Source: JACPNO01 sp963825405
GTDB lineage: Bacteria > Acidobacteriota > Terriglobia > Bryobacterales > Bryobacteraceae
Assembly (NCBI GenBank): GCA_963825405.1
Contig: CAWGTB010000013.1
Location: 62,001-126,000, forward strand
Direction of reading: 5' to 3'
Length of the DNA: 64,000 nt
The notes beneath the pieces were generated by a model. It was not told where the DNA came from and searched no databases. It saw only the letters and a list, made by a program, of their open reading frames with translations. The number at the start of each line of letters is the position of its first letter. Position 1 is the first letter of the stretch. The translations under genes were made by a program, and so were the position numbers. Shown here piece after piece: positions 8,638-18,815 of the stretch.

Positions 8638-9381
8638 TTAGTACATCACCAGGCCGCCGTCCACGTTGACAGTCTGCCCAGTCATGCCGTCGCTCAACTC
8701 GCTCGAAAGGAACAAGCAAACGCGCGCAATATCGATCGGCTGCAAGCGGCGTTGCAGTGATTGCTGCGCGGCGATTACAGCCATCTGCGCCGGCGTTGCG
8801 ACCAGCTTTTCCGTCTCGACTTCGATCGCCCCCGGCGTAATGCAATTGACGTAAACGTTGTGCGGCCCCATCTCGCGCGCAAGCGACCGGCTGAGCCCGA
8901 TCACACCGCCCTTCGACGCCACATAATGGCTCAAATTCTCCAGGCCTTTGAAGAAAGTCACCGAAGAAATATTGACAATCTTGCCGAAGCGGCGCTCGAC
9001 CATGTGCGGCAGCACCAGCTTGGTGCAATGAAAAATGCCTTTGAGATTGACCGCCATCATGTCGTCCCATTCCTGTTCGGTCATGTCCAGAAAGGCGCGG
9101 CGGGGATAGATTCCCGCGTTATTGATCAGGATGTCGATGCGGCCAAAACGCTGCAAGGCATCGTCGACGGCCGGCCGCAAAGTAGCCGGATCGCGGACAT
9201 CGGCGGCAAACGAAAACGCGGAAAGGCCATTCGAAGAGATCGCGCCGGCAACCGCCGCACCGCCTTTGGCGTTGTGGTCCAGTACGAAAACGTGAGCGCC
9301 TTCTTCAGCAAACAAATGGGCGATAGCTTCACCAATTCCAGCGGCTGCGCCGGTGACGAGCGCGACTTTTCCAGTAAGCAT
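8638..9381 (-). CDS. Short-chain dehydrogenase/reductase
   Basis: 247 residues of a classical SDR: cofactor motif TGAAAGIG (10-17), NNAG at 87-90, catalytic Ser139/140, Tyr153 and Lys157 (SHYVASKGG), and a C-terminal TGQTVNVDGGLVMY. The Asp-rich VLDHNAKG after strand 2 suggests NAD(H) preference. The longer reading starting at 9510 would run into the divergent gene, so ATG 9381 (MLTGKVALVTG) is chosen. It is the first gene of the SDR-amidohydrolase-M28 operon, with a 31-base gap to the divergent PD40 gene. Confidence 0.9.
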   Translation of the reverse strand: MLTGKVALVTGAAAGIGEAIAHLFAEEGAHVFVLDHNAKGGAAVAGAISSNGLSAFSFAADVRDPATLRPAVDDALQRFGRIDILINNAGIYPRRAFLDMTEQEWDDMMAVNLKGIFHCTKLVLPHMVERRFGKIVNISSVTFFKGLENLSHYVASKGGVIGLSRSLAREMGPHNVYVNCITPGAIEVETEKLVATPAQMAVIAAQQSLQRRLQPIDIARVCLFLSSELSDGMTGQTVNVDGGLVMY

Positions 9382-9412
9382 GGGACGGGGCACTTCGCTA
9401 CTATAGCGGTTT

Positions 9413-10594
9413 ATGAGGCTGCCTAGCCGTCGCAGTTTTCTGGTCGCATTGGCAGCCGCTCTGCATGAACCGCGCGGCTTCTTTTTCTCCACGCAGCGCC
9501 GCATGGCCATGATGCGCGCCGATGGTAGCGGCCTCCGCTATTTCGAATTCGACCGTCCCGGCCAGGCCAGTTGGCAGCCCGGTCCGTATTTTCCCGGGGG
9601 CCGTCGCGTCATCGTGCTGAGCATCGAAGCCGGGCCGGCGTTCACCGGCAAAGTGCCGTCGCACATTTGGATTCACGATTTGCAAACCGGCGCGCTCGAC
9701 GAAATCGTGGCTCGTGAAAGACTAGCGCCCTATTACGTGCCCGTGCTGCTGTTGCCTAAGCAGGAGCGGCTGCTGGTCTCGATCGTCATCGACGGAGAAT
9801 CGCGCCTCTTCAGCATGAGCCTCGATGGTAAAGATCAGCGCGAGATCACCCATGCCGGCGAAGGTTTCTCCTACGGCTTCAGCCTCAGTCCCGATGAGAA
9901 GCGGCTCGCGTTTCACGCCACCGGGCCCAAGCCGCACGGCTATCGCGTCTTCACCAGCGATCTGGACGGCGCGGGCCGCGTGCTCGTCGCCGGGCACCCG
10001 GATCATCTATATTTCGGAACAAGCTGGTCGCCGGATGGCGCGTGGATTCTCTATCAGGATTGCCATTTTCGCCTCGATCAAGGTCACGATTGGTCGGACT
10101 TGTGCGTGGGCCGGCCCGATGGCTCCGAGCATCGCGTCATCAGCTCCGGCAGAAGCCAGTGGTTCGGAACGTCCTACGGGCCGCCCGGAAATTCCGGCAA
10201 CGGCTCCAACATGCCGGAGTGGCTGCCGGACGGCTCGGCCGTCACTTTCACGCGACGCTTGCCGGACTCGAAGCCAGCCTGGGAATTCCAGCCGCAGCGG
10301 CCGGACACAGATCATTTCAATCGCGACTTCAAACCGGAACTGGCGCGCGGCGGTACGCAGATTTGCCTGCTCGATCCAAAAACCCAAGCCGTAACTCCGC
10401 TCACTAAAGCCGAAGAAGGCCAATGGGATTTCCGAACCGCAGTGTCACCCGATGGCCGCCAGATTTTATTTTCACGCGCGCGCACCGGCGAGCCTCCGGC
10501 GATCTGGATCATGGATCGCGATGGCGGCAACCAGCGCCTGCTCACCAGGGGCAGGGAAGACAAGGGCGCCGATTTCGCGCGCTGGATGCCGTAG
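9413..10594 (+). CDS. Exported PD40/TolB-like beta-propeller protein
   Basis: 393 residues. The N-terminus has a twin-arginine signal (SRRSFLV followed by a short hydrophobic run), so Tat export is likely. The rest is a series of PD40 blades: MMRADGSGLRYFEF, GFSLSPDEKRLAFHATG, GTSWSPDGAWILYQD, MPEWLPDGSAVTFTRR, TAVSPDGRQILFSR, with a final DRDGGNQRLLT. Such propellers are scaffolds or enzyme-associated sensors; no catalytic residues are recognised. It is divergent from the SDR operon and followed 11 bases later by another exported protein. Confidence 0.82.
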   Translation: MRLPSRRSFLVALAAALHEPRGFFFSTQRRMAMMRADGSGLRYFEFDRPGQASWQPGPYFPGGRRVIVLSIEAGPAFTGKVPSHIWIHDLQTGALDEIVARERLAPYYVPVLLLPKQERLLVSIVIDGESRLFSMSLDGKDQREITHAGEGFSYGFSLSPDEKRLAFHATGPKPHGYRVFTSDLDGAGRVLVAGHPDHLYFGTSWSPDGAWILYQDCHFRLDQGHDWSDLCVGRPDGSEHRVISSGRSQWFGTSYGPPGNSGNGSNMPEWLPDGSAVTFTRRLPDSKPAWEFQPQRPDTDHFNRDFKPELARGGTQICLLDPKTQAVTPLTKAEEGQWDFRTAVSPDGRQILFSRARTGEPPAIWIMDRDGGNQRLLTRGREDKGADFARWMP

Positions 10595-10605
10595 CATGAG
10601 AGTAG

Positions 10606-11634
10606 ATGCGAACTGGCGTATGGTTTGCGTTGATGCTTTCATGCGGCGTCGCGCAAGCCGATCCACCTGACTGTGCCAACGCAGCGGAGCGCTTGCACTC
10701 CGAACCGAAAAGCGAGAAGGCTTGGGGAGCGTATCTTGCAGCAAAGTGCCATCTCCCCGAGCTCGCCGCCGATATCGCCAGGGAGTTGGACGCGAAATAC
10801 GCTGGTTTCGTCTGGGATTCCGAACCTTTCTGGCTGGGGCGTGCATTGCTGGACGCGTTGATCCAACTGCGCCAGCCGCTGGATTCTTCGGTGCTCGCCT
10901 CGCTTGCCGAAGGCTACCGCACCGAAGCGGCGATCCTGATGCTGCAATATCCAGCGGCCAACTGCGAAGCTTTGGCCGCACTCCGGGCCGGCGATCCAAA
11001 AGGCGACGATTGGGTGCCCGCCAGCAACGCCCTAGCCACGATGCGCGCTCCAGGGTTTGCCGCGGCTCTTCTGCACGAGGTGCACATCAGGCAGCGAATA
11101 TGGGTGAGGGGCGATGCGGAGCCGCAGTTCCCAGGCACTGCGGGCAGCGGTCTTTCAAGCAATCCTGTCATGAAAGTGCCGCCTGGTTTTCCGCCGATAG
11201 GGCTGTACCGTCTAGTCGCCCAAGCCGCTGAGGGTGACGAACTCGTGGCTGACGGCACAACGCCGATGTACTCCCAACGAACGATTGTGGAACCCGGTAA
11301 GGAAGTGACTTGGCAAACGGGTGGGCAAGGCTACTGCTACCAGTGCCTGCGAATCGGTTACCTTGCCGAACTTGCCCGCGTTTCCGTGGATGAAGCCCGG
11401 CAGGCGGTCGAGGCCGATACCACGGTGCGTTGGAGCAACTCGGTGAACCTCGCGGTTGAGATCTCGCGAGCCCTAGAGTCCCAGAAGACCGCACTCCAGC
11501 ACCTGGCCTCTGCCGCCGGCGTGACAGCTTCCGAAGGAATGATTTTGCAAATCGTAGTCGAAATGATGGATCAGCGCAGCGATCGCTCCGTGCCTTTGCC
11601 CGCGGTTTCAGCGATGGAGATCCACCTGCCGTGA
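10606..11634 (+). CDS. Exported protein of unknown function
   Basis: 342 residues with a signal peptide (MRTGVWFALMLSCGVAQA) and no domain I can name. Helical repeats such as ALLDALIQLRQPLDSSVLASLAEGYR suggest a HEAT-like or alpha-solenoid region. A CYQCLR dicysteine motif sits in the middle, and the C-terminus is strongly helical. It begins 11 bases after the PD40 gene and is probably in the same transcript. The 3' end abuts the convergent metal ATPase gene, whose stop lies at 11635. Confidence 0.7.
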   Translation: MRTGVWFALMLSCGVAQADPPDCANAAERLHSEPKSEKAWGAYLAAKCHLPELAADIARELDAKYAGFVWDSEPFWLGRALLDALIQLRQPLDSSVLASLAEGYRTEAAILMLQYPAANCEALAALRAGDPKGDDWVPASNALATMRAPGFAAALLHEVHIRQRIWVRGDAEPQFPGTAGSGLSSNPVMKVPPGFPPIGLYRLVAQAAEGDELVADGTTPMYSQRTIVEPGKEVTWQTGGQGYCYQCLRIGYLAELARVSVDEARQAVEADTTVRWSNSVNLAVEISRALESQKTALQHLASAAGVTASEGMILQIVVEMMDQRSDRSVPLPAVSAMEIHLP

Positions 11635-13909
11635 TTAAAGTTTCACGCTCCGCAAGCGCAGCGCATTAGTAATCACCGACACCGAGCTAAACGTCATGGC
11701 CGCGCTGGCCAGCATCGGGCTGAGTACCAGTCCTGCCACCGGATAGAGCACGCCAGCCGCGATTGGAACGCCGACCGTGTTGTAGCAGAATGCAAAAAAC
11801 AAATTCTGCCGGATGTTTCGCATGGTCGCGCGGCTCAAAGCGCGGGCGCGGGCGATGGCGCGCAGATCGCCTTTCACCAAAGTGATGCCGGCGCTCTCCA
11901 TGGCCACGTCGGTGCCGGTTCCCATGGCGATTCCGACATGCGCTTGCGCCAGCGCAGGCGCGTCGTTTACCCCATCGCCGGCCATCGCGACAATGCGTCC
12001 CTCGTCCTGCAGGTGTTTGATCACGGCAGCTTTTTCCTCGGGAAGCACTTCAGCGCGCACGTCGTCGATGCCGAGTTTTGCGGCCACCGCCTCCGCCGTT
12101 CTGCGATTGTCGCCGGTGAGCATCACGATCCGGATTCCGTCGCCGATGCAGCAGCGCGATGGCTTCGGCGGTGGTCGCCTTCACCGGATCCTCCACGCCG
12201 AGCACGCCGGCGGCCTTGCCGTCAATCGCCACAAACAATTCCCCGGATTCAGGAAACGCCTCCGCGCGGATGCCCACGTCCGCCATCAGACGCAGGCTGC
12301 CTACCGCCACGGCCCGCCCCGCTACTGTTCCCGTAATCCCTTTGCCGGTGATCGAGCGAAAATCCGCCGTCTCGGCCAGCGCGAGTTTTCGAGCTTCGGC
12401 GCCTTGTATCACGGCGCGCGCCAGCGGATGCTCACTCGACCGCTCCAAACTCGCCGCAAGCGAGAGCACCGTCGCTTCATCGAACCCGCTCAGCGCAGTC
12501 ACCGAAACCAGCCGCGGCGCGCCTTCGGTCAACGTGCCGGTTTTGTCAATCACCAGCGTGTCGACCTTGTGCAGAATCTCCAGCGCTTCCGCGTCGCGAA
12601 TGAGCACGCCCGCCGTCGCCCCTCGCCCCGTTCCCACCATGATTGACATCGGCGTCGCCAATCCCAGCGCGCACGGGCAGGCGATGATGAGCACCGCCAC
12701 CGCATTCACCAAGCCGTGGGCCATCCGCGGCGCCGGGCCCAGCCACGCCCACGCAACGAACGTGATCGCAGCCACAGCCAGCACCGCAGGCACAAAATAC
12801 GAAGCCACCTGATCGGCCAGCCGCTGTATGGGCGCGCGGCTGCGTTGGGCATCGCCCACCATGCGGACAATGCGTGCCAGCAGTGTATCGCTCCCCACGC
12901 GCTCAGCTCGCATCACAAAACTTCCCGTGCCGTTGACGGTGCCGCCGGTAACCGCGCTGCCTGCCGTTTTCTCCACCGGCATGGATTCGCCCGTAATCAT
13001 GGACTCATCCACCGCACTCGCTCCCTCCACCACCACGCCATCCACAGGTGTTTTTTCCCCGGGACGCACGCGCAGACGGTCACCGGGATGAACCTGCTCC
13101 AGTGGAACATCTTCGTCCGCGCCATCCGGCCGCAGCCGATGCGCGGTCAGCGGCGCGAGCTTCAGTAGCGCGCGAATAGCGCTGGCCGTCTGCCCCCGCG
13201 CGCGCAATTCCAGCACCTGTCCCAGCAACACCAGCGTGGTAATTACTGCTGCCGGCTCGAAGTAAACCGGAAGTTGGCCGTCCACGGCACGAAAGGAATC
13301 GGGAAAAAGGGAAGGGAACAATCCCGCTGCCAGGCTGTAGAAGTACGCCGCGCCCGTGCCCAGGGCGATCAGCGTGAACATGTTCAGGCTGCGGTTGCGT
13401 ACCGACGCAACGCCGCGCGCGAATAGCGGCCAGCCACACCACAAAACCACTGGAGTCGCCAACGCCATTTCCAGCCACGTGCGCGTGGCCGCGTCCAGCA
13501 GTTCCGCCATCGCCAGAATCAGCACCGGCGCGGTGAGCACCACGCTGATCCAGAAACGGCGGCTCATATCCGCCAACTCGGGATTCGCCGTCTCCGTTAG
13601 CGTGATCGTCACCGGTTCGAGCGCCATTCCGCATTTCGGACATGTTCCCGGGCCATGCTGCCGGACTTCCGGATGCATCGGACAGGTGTAGATGGCCTCT
13701 GTAGCGGAAGGTGCCGATTGGGGTGGCGCGGCCGGCTTGGCTCCCAGCGATACCAGCCCAGGCGCGGGGCGGTTCAGATACTTCGCCGGATCAGCGCGAA
13801 ATTTTTCCAGGCAGCTTTTGGCGCAGAAATAGTATGTCTCACCCGCGTACGCATACGAACCCGCGGCGCGAGCGGGCTCAACCGTCATGCCACAAACTGG
13901 ATCTTTCAG
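11635..13909 (-). CDS. YHS-domain heavy-metal (copper/silver-type) P1B-ATPase, frameshifted
   Basis: About 757 residues. Order: YHS metal-binding domain (DPVCGM then AYAGETYYFCAKSC), a CPMHPEVR...CPKCGMALEP heavy-metal-binding segment, eight membrane helices, TGES actuator loop, CPC membrane motif (ACPCALGLATP), phosphorylation site DKTGTLTEG, and the GDGVND hinge. This is the CopB/SilP-like group that exports copper or silver. A one-base insertion near 12143-12147 (CGGCGAC for CGCGAC on the coding strand) splits the gene before MLTGDNRRTAEA. The first ATG (13888) cuts through the YHS motif; CTG 13909, preceded by AGGAG with a 5-base gap, restores KDPVCGM and is the better start. It is divergent from the sigma54 regulator. 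Confidence 0.9.
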
Positions 13910-14198
13910 GGAGGCTCCTACACATCCATGCCAACACGATTACGGGCTAGTTGCAAGATGCGCGAGGACCTTGGAAGGTTTCAAGGGAGAGCAAACACAC
14001 GATCCTCCGGAACCGTGGCCTCCGATTCGCTCTCCCCTGATTCGTTACGCAATAAATAGTGCAATCGGGATGCCAACCGTGTCATCACTGAAAAAGCAAG
14101 TGTTAGCTCCGCGCAACGACCCTGCGACTGTGTCCGATCTATCCATTCGGATAGCCACCCAATCCGATCGGTTAGCCGAATGCGATAGTATTTCAAGG

Positions 14199-16242
14199 AT
14201 GGCTGCGAATCCGCGATTGGTCGCCCGTGATGGTCCGCTCAAGGGATCGGTCTATCCTCTGAGCGCGCAGGATTTCTCCATCGGCCGCAGCCCCACCAAC
14301 CTGCTGCCGATTAGCGATCCGTCTATCTCCCGGCAGCACTGTGTGATCCGAAAGCAGGGCAGCGAGTTTCAGCTACGCGATCTGGAAAGCCGCAACGGCA
14401 CCTTCGTGAACGGCGTGCCGGTGGGTGAGCGCTTGCTCGCCGAGGGCGACCAGATTGAGGTGGGCAAGTCCATCTTCATTTTTGTGGCAGCCGAGCAGGA
14501 GGCCGCTGCACCCGCCACCGAATCCAAAGTGCAGTTGCTGGAAACCGACCCGCTCACCGGCACCACCATGGTGTTGCGCGAACAGGATTCCAACTATCTG
14601 TGGCGCGAACCCGCGGCTGGACAGCAGGCGCCCGCCGAACGCCTTACCCACTTGACGGCCATCCTCAAAATCAGCACCGCCATCAATTCCATACGCGATC
14701 TCGAAGTGCTGGAGCGGCGTCTGATGGAATCCATCTTCGATGTGGTGCCTGCCGCACGCGGCGCGATTCTGCTGAGCGATAACGGCGGCGGAGAATTTGC
14801 GTCCATTTTCGCCTGGGACCGCCGCGCGGGTGTGGTCCCTGCCTTTCCAGTGAGCGGCACGGTGGCGCGCCGGGTGACTCAGGAAAAAGTCGGACTGCTG
14901 TGCGTCAATGTGGGCGATGACCGCGAATTGCTGGCCGCCAAGAGCCTGCTGCTTTCGCAAACCCGCTCTCTTGCTGGCCGTTCCCCTGGTAGCGTTCGAC
15001 ATTGTGCTGGGTCTGATTTATCTGGATTCCACCAACACCGGCGCCTTGCTCACTGAAGAACATCTGCAGGTGATGACCGCCATCGCCGCCATCTCCGCGA
15101 TCGCTCTGGAAAACGCGAGACACATGGACCGGCTCGAAGGCGAGAACCGGCGCCTGCAAGCTGAAATCGCCATCCAGCACAACATGGTGGGCGAGAGCGA
15201 GCCGATGCGTAAAGTGTACCGGTTCATCTCCAAGGTGGCGCCCACCGATTCCACCGTCCTCATCACCGGCGAAAGCGGTACCGGCAAGGAATTGATCGCG
15301 CGCGCCATGCATCAGAACAGCCAGCGCGCGCAAAAGCCTTTTGTCGCGATCAATTGCGCCGCGCTCACCGAAACACTGCTCGAGAGCGAACTGTTCGGCC
15401 ACGAGAAAGGCGCGTTCACCGGCGCCTATGCGCTCAAGAAAGGCAAGCTGGAAGTGGCCGACGGCGGCACCGTGTTCCTGGACGAGATCGGGGAACTCGC
15501 CCCGCAGTTGCAAGCCAAGCTGCTGCGCGTGCTGCAGGAGCGTGAGTTCGAACGCGTCGGCGGGACGCGTTCCCTTCACGTCGACATTCGCGTGATCGGC
15601 GCCACCAACCGCAACCTGGAGGAATGGGCTGCCGAAGGAAAATTCCGCCAGGATCTCTATTACCGCTTGAACGTGGTCTCGATTACGTCGCCCTCGCTGC
15701 GGCAGCGGCGCGAGGATATTCCGCTGCTGGCGAGTTATTTCGCGGCCAAAGCAGGCCAGAAAGCCAACCGGCAAGTGCACGGACTGTCGCCGGGGGCGCG
15801 CGCGTGTCTCATGCACTACGAATGGCCCGGCAATGTGCGCGAGCTGGAAAATGCGATTGAGCACGCCGTGGTGCTAGGATCGTCCGATCTGATTCTGCCC
15901 GAGGATTTGCCGGAAATTCTGCTGGAAGCGCAACCGGCGGCCGGCGTAAAAATCGGCACGTATCATGAGGCCATTGCGGAAGCCAAGAAGCAGTTGATCT
16001 TGAAGGCCGTCGAACAGGCCGGCGGGAATTACACCGAGGCTGCCAAGCTACTCGGCGTTCACCCCAACTACCTGCATCGTTTGATTCGCAATATGAATTT
16101 AAAGGCGGAGATCGTGACGCGGCGGCCAGGCCGGCGCGACTATGGCTTAAGAAATTCCTCTGGCGATATACCAGCTTGTTTCAGAATTGCTCGAAGCGTT
16201 CCTTCAGGCATGTCTCCTGAATGGTTTGGAATGGTGGTGTAG
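14199..16242 (+). CDS. FHA-GAF-sigma54-interaction-Fis transcriptional regulator (frameshifted)
   Basis: About 680 residues. An N-terminal FHA domain (FSIGRSPTNLL, ISRQHC, SRNGTFVNG) is followed by a GAF-like domain (~150-320), an AAA+ sigma54-activation domain with Walker A GESGTGKE, the canonical GAFTGA loop, Walker B GGTVFLDEIGE and arginine-finger region, and a C-terminal Fis-type helix-turn-helix (NYTEAAKLLGVHPNYLHRLI). A one-base insertion near 14966-14972 shifts the frame inside the GAF domain. It should activate sigma54 promoters in response to a phosphothreonine-type signal through FHA. The last ~34 residues run antisense to hicA remnants, so the native C-terminus probably ended near 16140. 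Confidence 0.88.
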
Positions 16243-16334
16243 CGATTCGTCGATGCGCCAAACCAGATTTCGTGGCTTCCGGCCGCTTGACGATCAACTT
16301 GACGATCAAACTGAAATCCGGACAACCGGCCCAA
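16140..16334 (-). pseudogene. hicA: HicA-like toxin remnant
   Basis: The C-terminal half is a clear HicA double-stranded-RNA-binding fold: AGSHEIWF, then YTTIPNHSGDMPEGTLRAIL and KQAGISPEEFL, with the active-site histidine of GSH present. The N-terminus is abnormal. It starts at a TTG directly after the hicB stop, reads GRLSGFQFDRQVDRQ, and lacks ~12-15 residues of the first helix; a GATCGTCAA direct duplication marks the damaged spot. HicA toxins cleave mRNA. With a shortened toxin and truncated antitoxin this module is probably dead. It overlaps the 3' end of the sigma54 regulator on the other strand. Confidence 0.7.
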
Positions 16335-16493
16335 TTACGCACCCACAACAATCATGTAGTCGCTGCGATCGGTGGCCGCCGGTAGTGTGGGCAGGCCTTC
16401 TCGTTCACGCCTAGCCTCGAGTAGTTTTTTGGCAACATCGCGAGCCAACTCCAAGGCCTCCGCAACGGTCCGACCCTGTGCTACCAGCAAATC
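16335..16493 (-). pseudogene. hicB: HicB-like antitoxin remnant, N-terminus missing
   Basis: Fifty-two codons read DLLVAQGRTVAEALELARDV, then a KKLLEARRERE helix and a LPAATDRSDY tail, typical of small HicB antitoxins that neutralise HicA. There is no start codon: the frame begins immediately after the TAG stop of the YfhO-like gene, so ~20 N-terminal residues are gone. TAA at 16335-16337 is followed directly by the TTG of the hicA remnant, the usual hicB-hicA order for this subfamily. The junction suggests deletion between the YfhO-like gene and hicB. Confidence 0.68.
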
Positions 16494-18726
16494 CTAGCGC
16501 CTTCCAAAAGCCGCCAGCACTGCCGCGCCCGCCAATCCCAGCGCCGTCAGTGCCGCGCCCCAGTAAACCGACGCCGGGCGGTAAACCATTTCGATGCGGT
16601 GCCGGCCGGTTTCCACCACTACGCCGCGTAGCATCGAATACGCCTCATGAATCGGCGTCGGATTTCCGTCGACCGTTGCCTTCCATCCGGGGAAAAACGT
16701 TTCGCCGGCGATGACCATGCCGCGGCACTTCATGTCCGCGTCGATCACCACCCGGGCGCTGCCACGCCGCACCAGGCGCACGTCATCGGGACCGGCGCAG
16801 GAATCAAGCGGCGGTGGAACTCCGAACTGAAACTCGCGGCGCTCGAGCTCAGCCTTCGGCGCGGCAAGCTCCTTCGGGATTTCGTTTTCGCTCGTGATCG
16901 CGCGCGTCTCATGCACGCTCCAAACTCGCGGGAACGCACCGGGATTGGCGAAAACTTTGAGACCGGTCGCGGGCGACTTGTACACTTCCACCTGATCCGG
17001 GCGCAGCGCCGTCTCGCCCAAGTAGTAATTGATCCCAAACAGTTGCCGCTTGACAGGATTATCGCGGAACCGCTCCACGTTGCGGCTTAGCCCGACCACG
17101 TACGTCTCGAACGCGTCAATGCCGTGCCAATCGCCGAAGTTGTACGGAATTTCTTTGCGGTCGACTTCGACGCGCACCATGCCGGGCTGACGGCGCAGAA
17201 ACGCGGCGAGATCGTCATGTCTGGCCATGTTTTCCAGCAGCGGCCAGCCCTTCTCGCGCGGCGGCAGGGCGGTAGCCGTCACCGCTCCGACCTCGAACAG
17301 CAGAATCAGGCCCAGCGCCGCGAGCGCGGCCGGAACCGAAAGCGCGCCCCGGTCCCACGCCAGCATCACTCCTGCGAGGAACACGGCGGCGATGGCGATC
17401 ATAACGGCGTGATCGTAATCCATCCCGGAATCCGGGCGCAGGTAGCTGGCCACCAGCAGCAGCACGGCCATGCCACCGCCGAACGCCAGCAGAAACCGCG
17501 GCAGCCGGCGCGTCCAAACGGTCCGAGCCCGCGCGAAACTATCGGCATAGGCATCAACGCCGAAAGCGCACAAAATGCACACGCCCAGGTGATACATAAG
17601 AATCGCCATGGACGGTGTGCGCGCCTTGTTCAGCAGCGGTAGCAGCGAATACAGCAGGCCATGCAGCACGGTAAATCCGCCTAACGCGCCCGCTATCCCA
17701 CCGAGCGCAATCGCGGCGCACATCCGCACGGTTTTGTCGGCCCAACAGGTAGCCAGCGCAAAGATCGCCATGACCAGCACCACCAGCCGATGAACACCTG
17801 ATGCCCATCGGGCACCATCGGGAAACACCGCGCCCAGCAGCGCCAGCGGGTGCAAGCTGTATTCGGCGTGAACGTAGTAGGGTACCGGCTCCTGCCAGCC
17901 CACTGGATGCGCCGAGCTCACCCAGCGCACGGCTTCCCTGCCAAATTCGTACGCAGGCAAAGTCTGCAGCGCGCTCGCCAGAAACACGAACAAGCCCGCA
18001 TACGGCCAGTGCTCCCAACTGGCTGAGCCAGCGCCGTTCGGTGACCAACCAGTACACCGACAGAAACAGCAGGAACACGCCGATAAACAGGGGCACCTGA
18101 TGGTGGCCGCTCAAGAACGCGACACCCAGAAACGTGCCAGCCAGTGCGGCGCTTGCGACCGGCCGCTCCCCGCGCAGCATGCGGAAGAAAAACAGAAAGA
18201 CCAGCGGCGCCCATACCGCGCCATTCAGCATTTGCGGCCAGCCGACGTCGCCAAAAAATCCACACGTGCCAAACGCCGCCGCGGCCAGCAACGACGCGCC
18301 CACGCTGCGTTTCAGATCGCGCAGCAGAAAATAACAAAACAGCGCCCCCATGTAGTGAATCAGCACGTAATACCAGTGCAGGACGTCCTGCCGTATCCGG
18401 CCGTCGCGCAGGGGCATCAGAGACAGCACCCAATTGAACGGATAGGCTGCGCCGGTCAGCATTGCGCCCAACACGGGCTGGCCGCCCCATTCGTGGGGAT
18501 CCCACAGGGGAAAGCGTCCGGCATGCCACTCGGTCGCCTGGAATTGGTACCAGGGGAGGATTTGCCAGGCGTGGTCCTGGGCGTCGTGCATGGTGTACTG
18601 ATCGGTGAGCACCAGCTTCCAGTAAACGGCAACAACGAACAAAAACAACAGGATGGGAGCCGCCCAGCGGATCCAGCCCCGGCCTGCACGCAATCCATCG
18701 CCCTGGTGCTTTTCGGCCACCTGCAT
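16494..18726 (-). CDS. YfhO-family polytopic membrane protein (frameshifted)
   Basis: About 743 residues after repair, with ~12 membrane helices and a C-terminal periplasmic domain, as in the YfhO/GT-C-like family proposed to glycosylate lipoteichoic acid or other surface polymers. Visible family features are the first extracytoplasmic loop with HDAQDHAWQILPWYQFQ and FPLWDPHEWGGQPVL, and a C-terminal GETFFPGWKATVDGNPTPIH followed by GRHRIEMVYRP. A one-base insertion near 17991 shifts the frame in the middle of a membrane helix (AVCGL to FVFLASALQ). ATG 18726 (MQVAEKH) is chosen because the longer frame overlaps the divergent FecR gene. Confidence 0.82.
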
Positions 18727-18815
18727 TGCCAGCCATGATACAGGAACTGCCAAATAAATCAAAGAGATACCCATTGGCCCGGGGCGTGCACTAGGGAACG
18801 GGCAGGGAACCCGGT

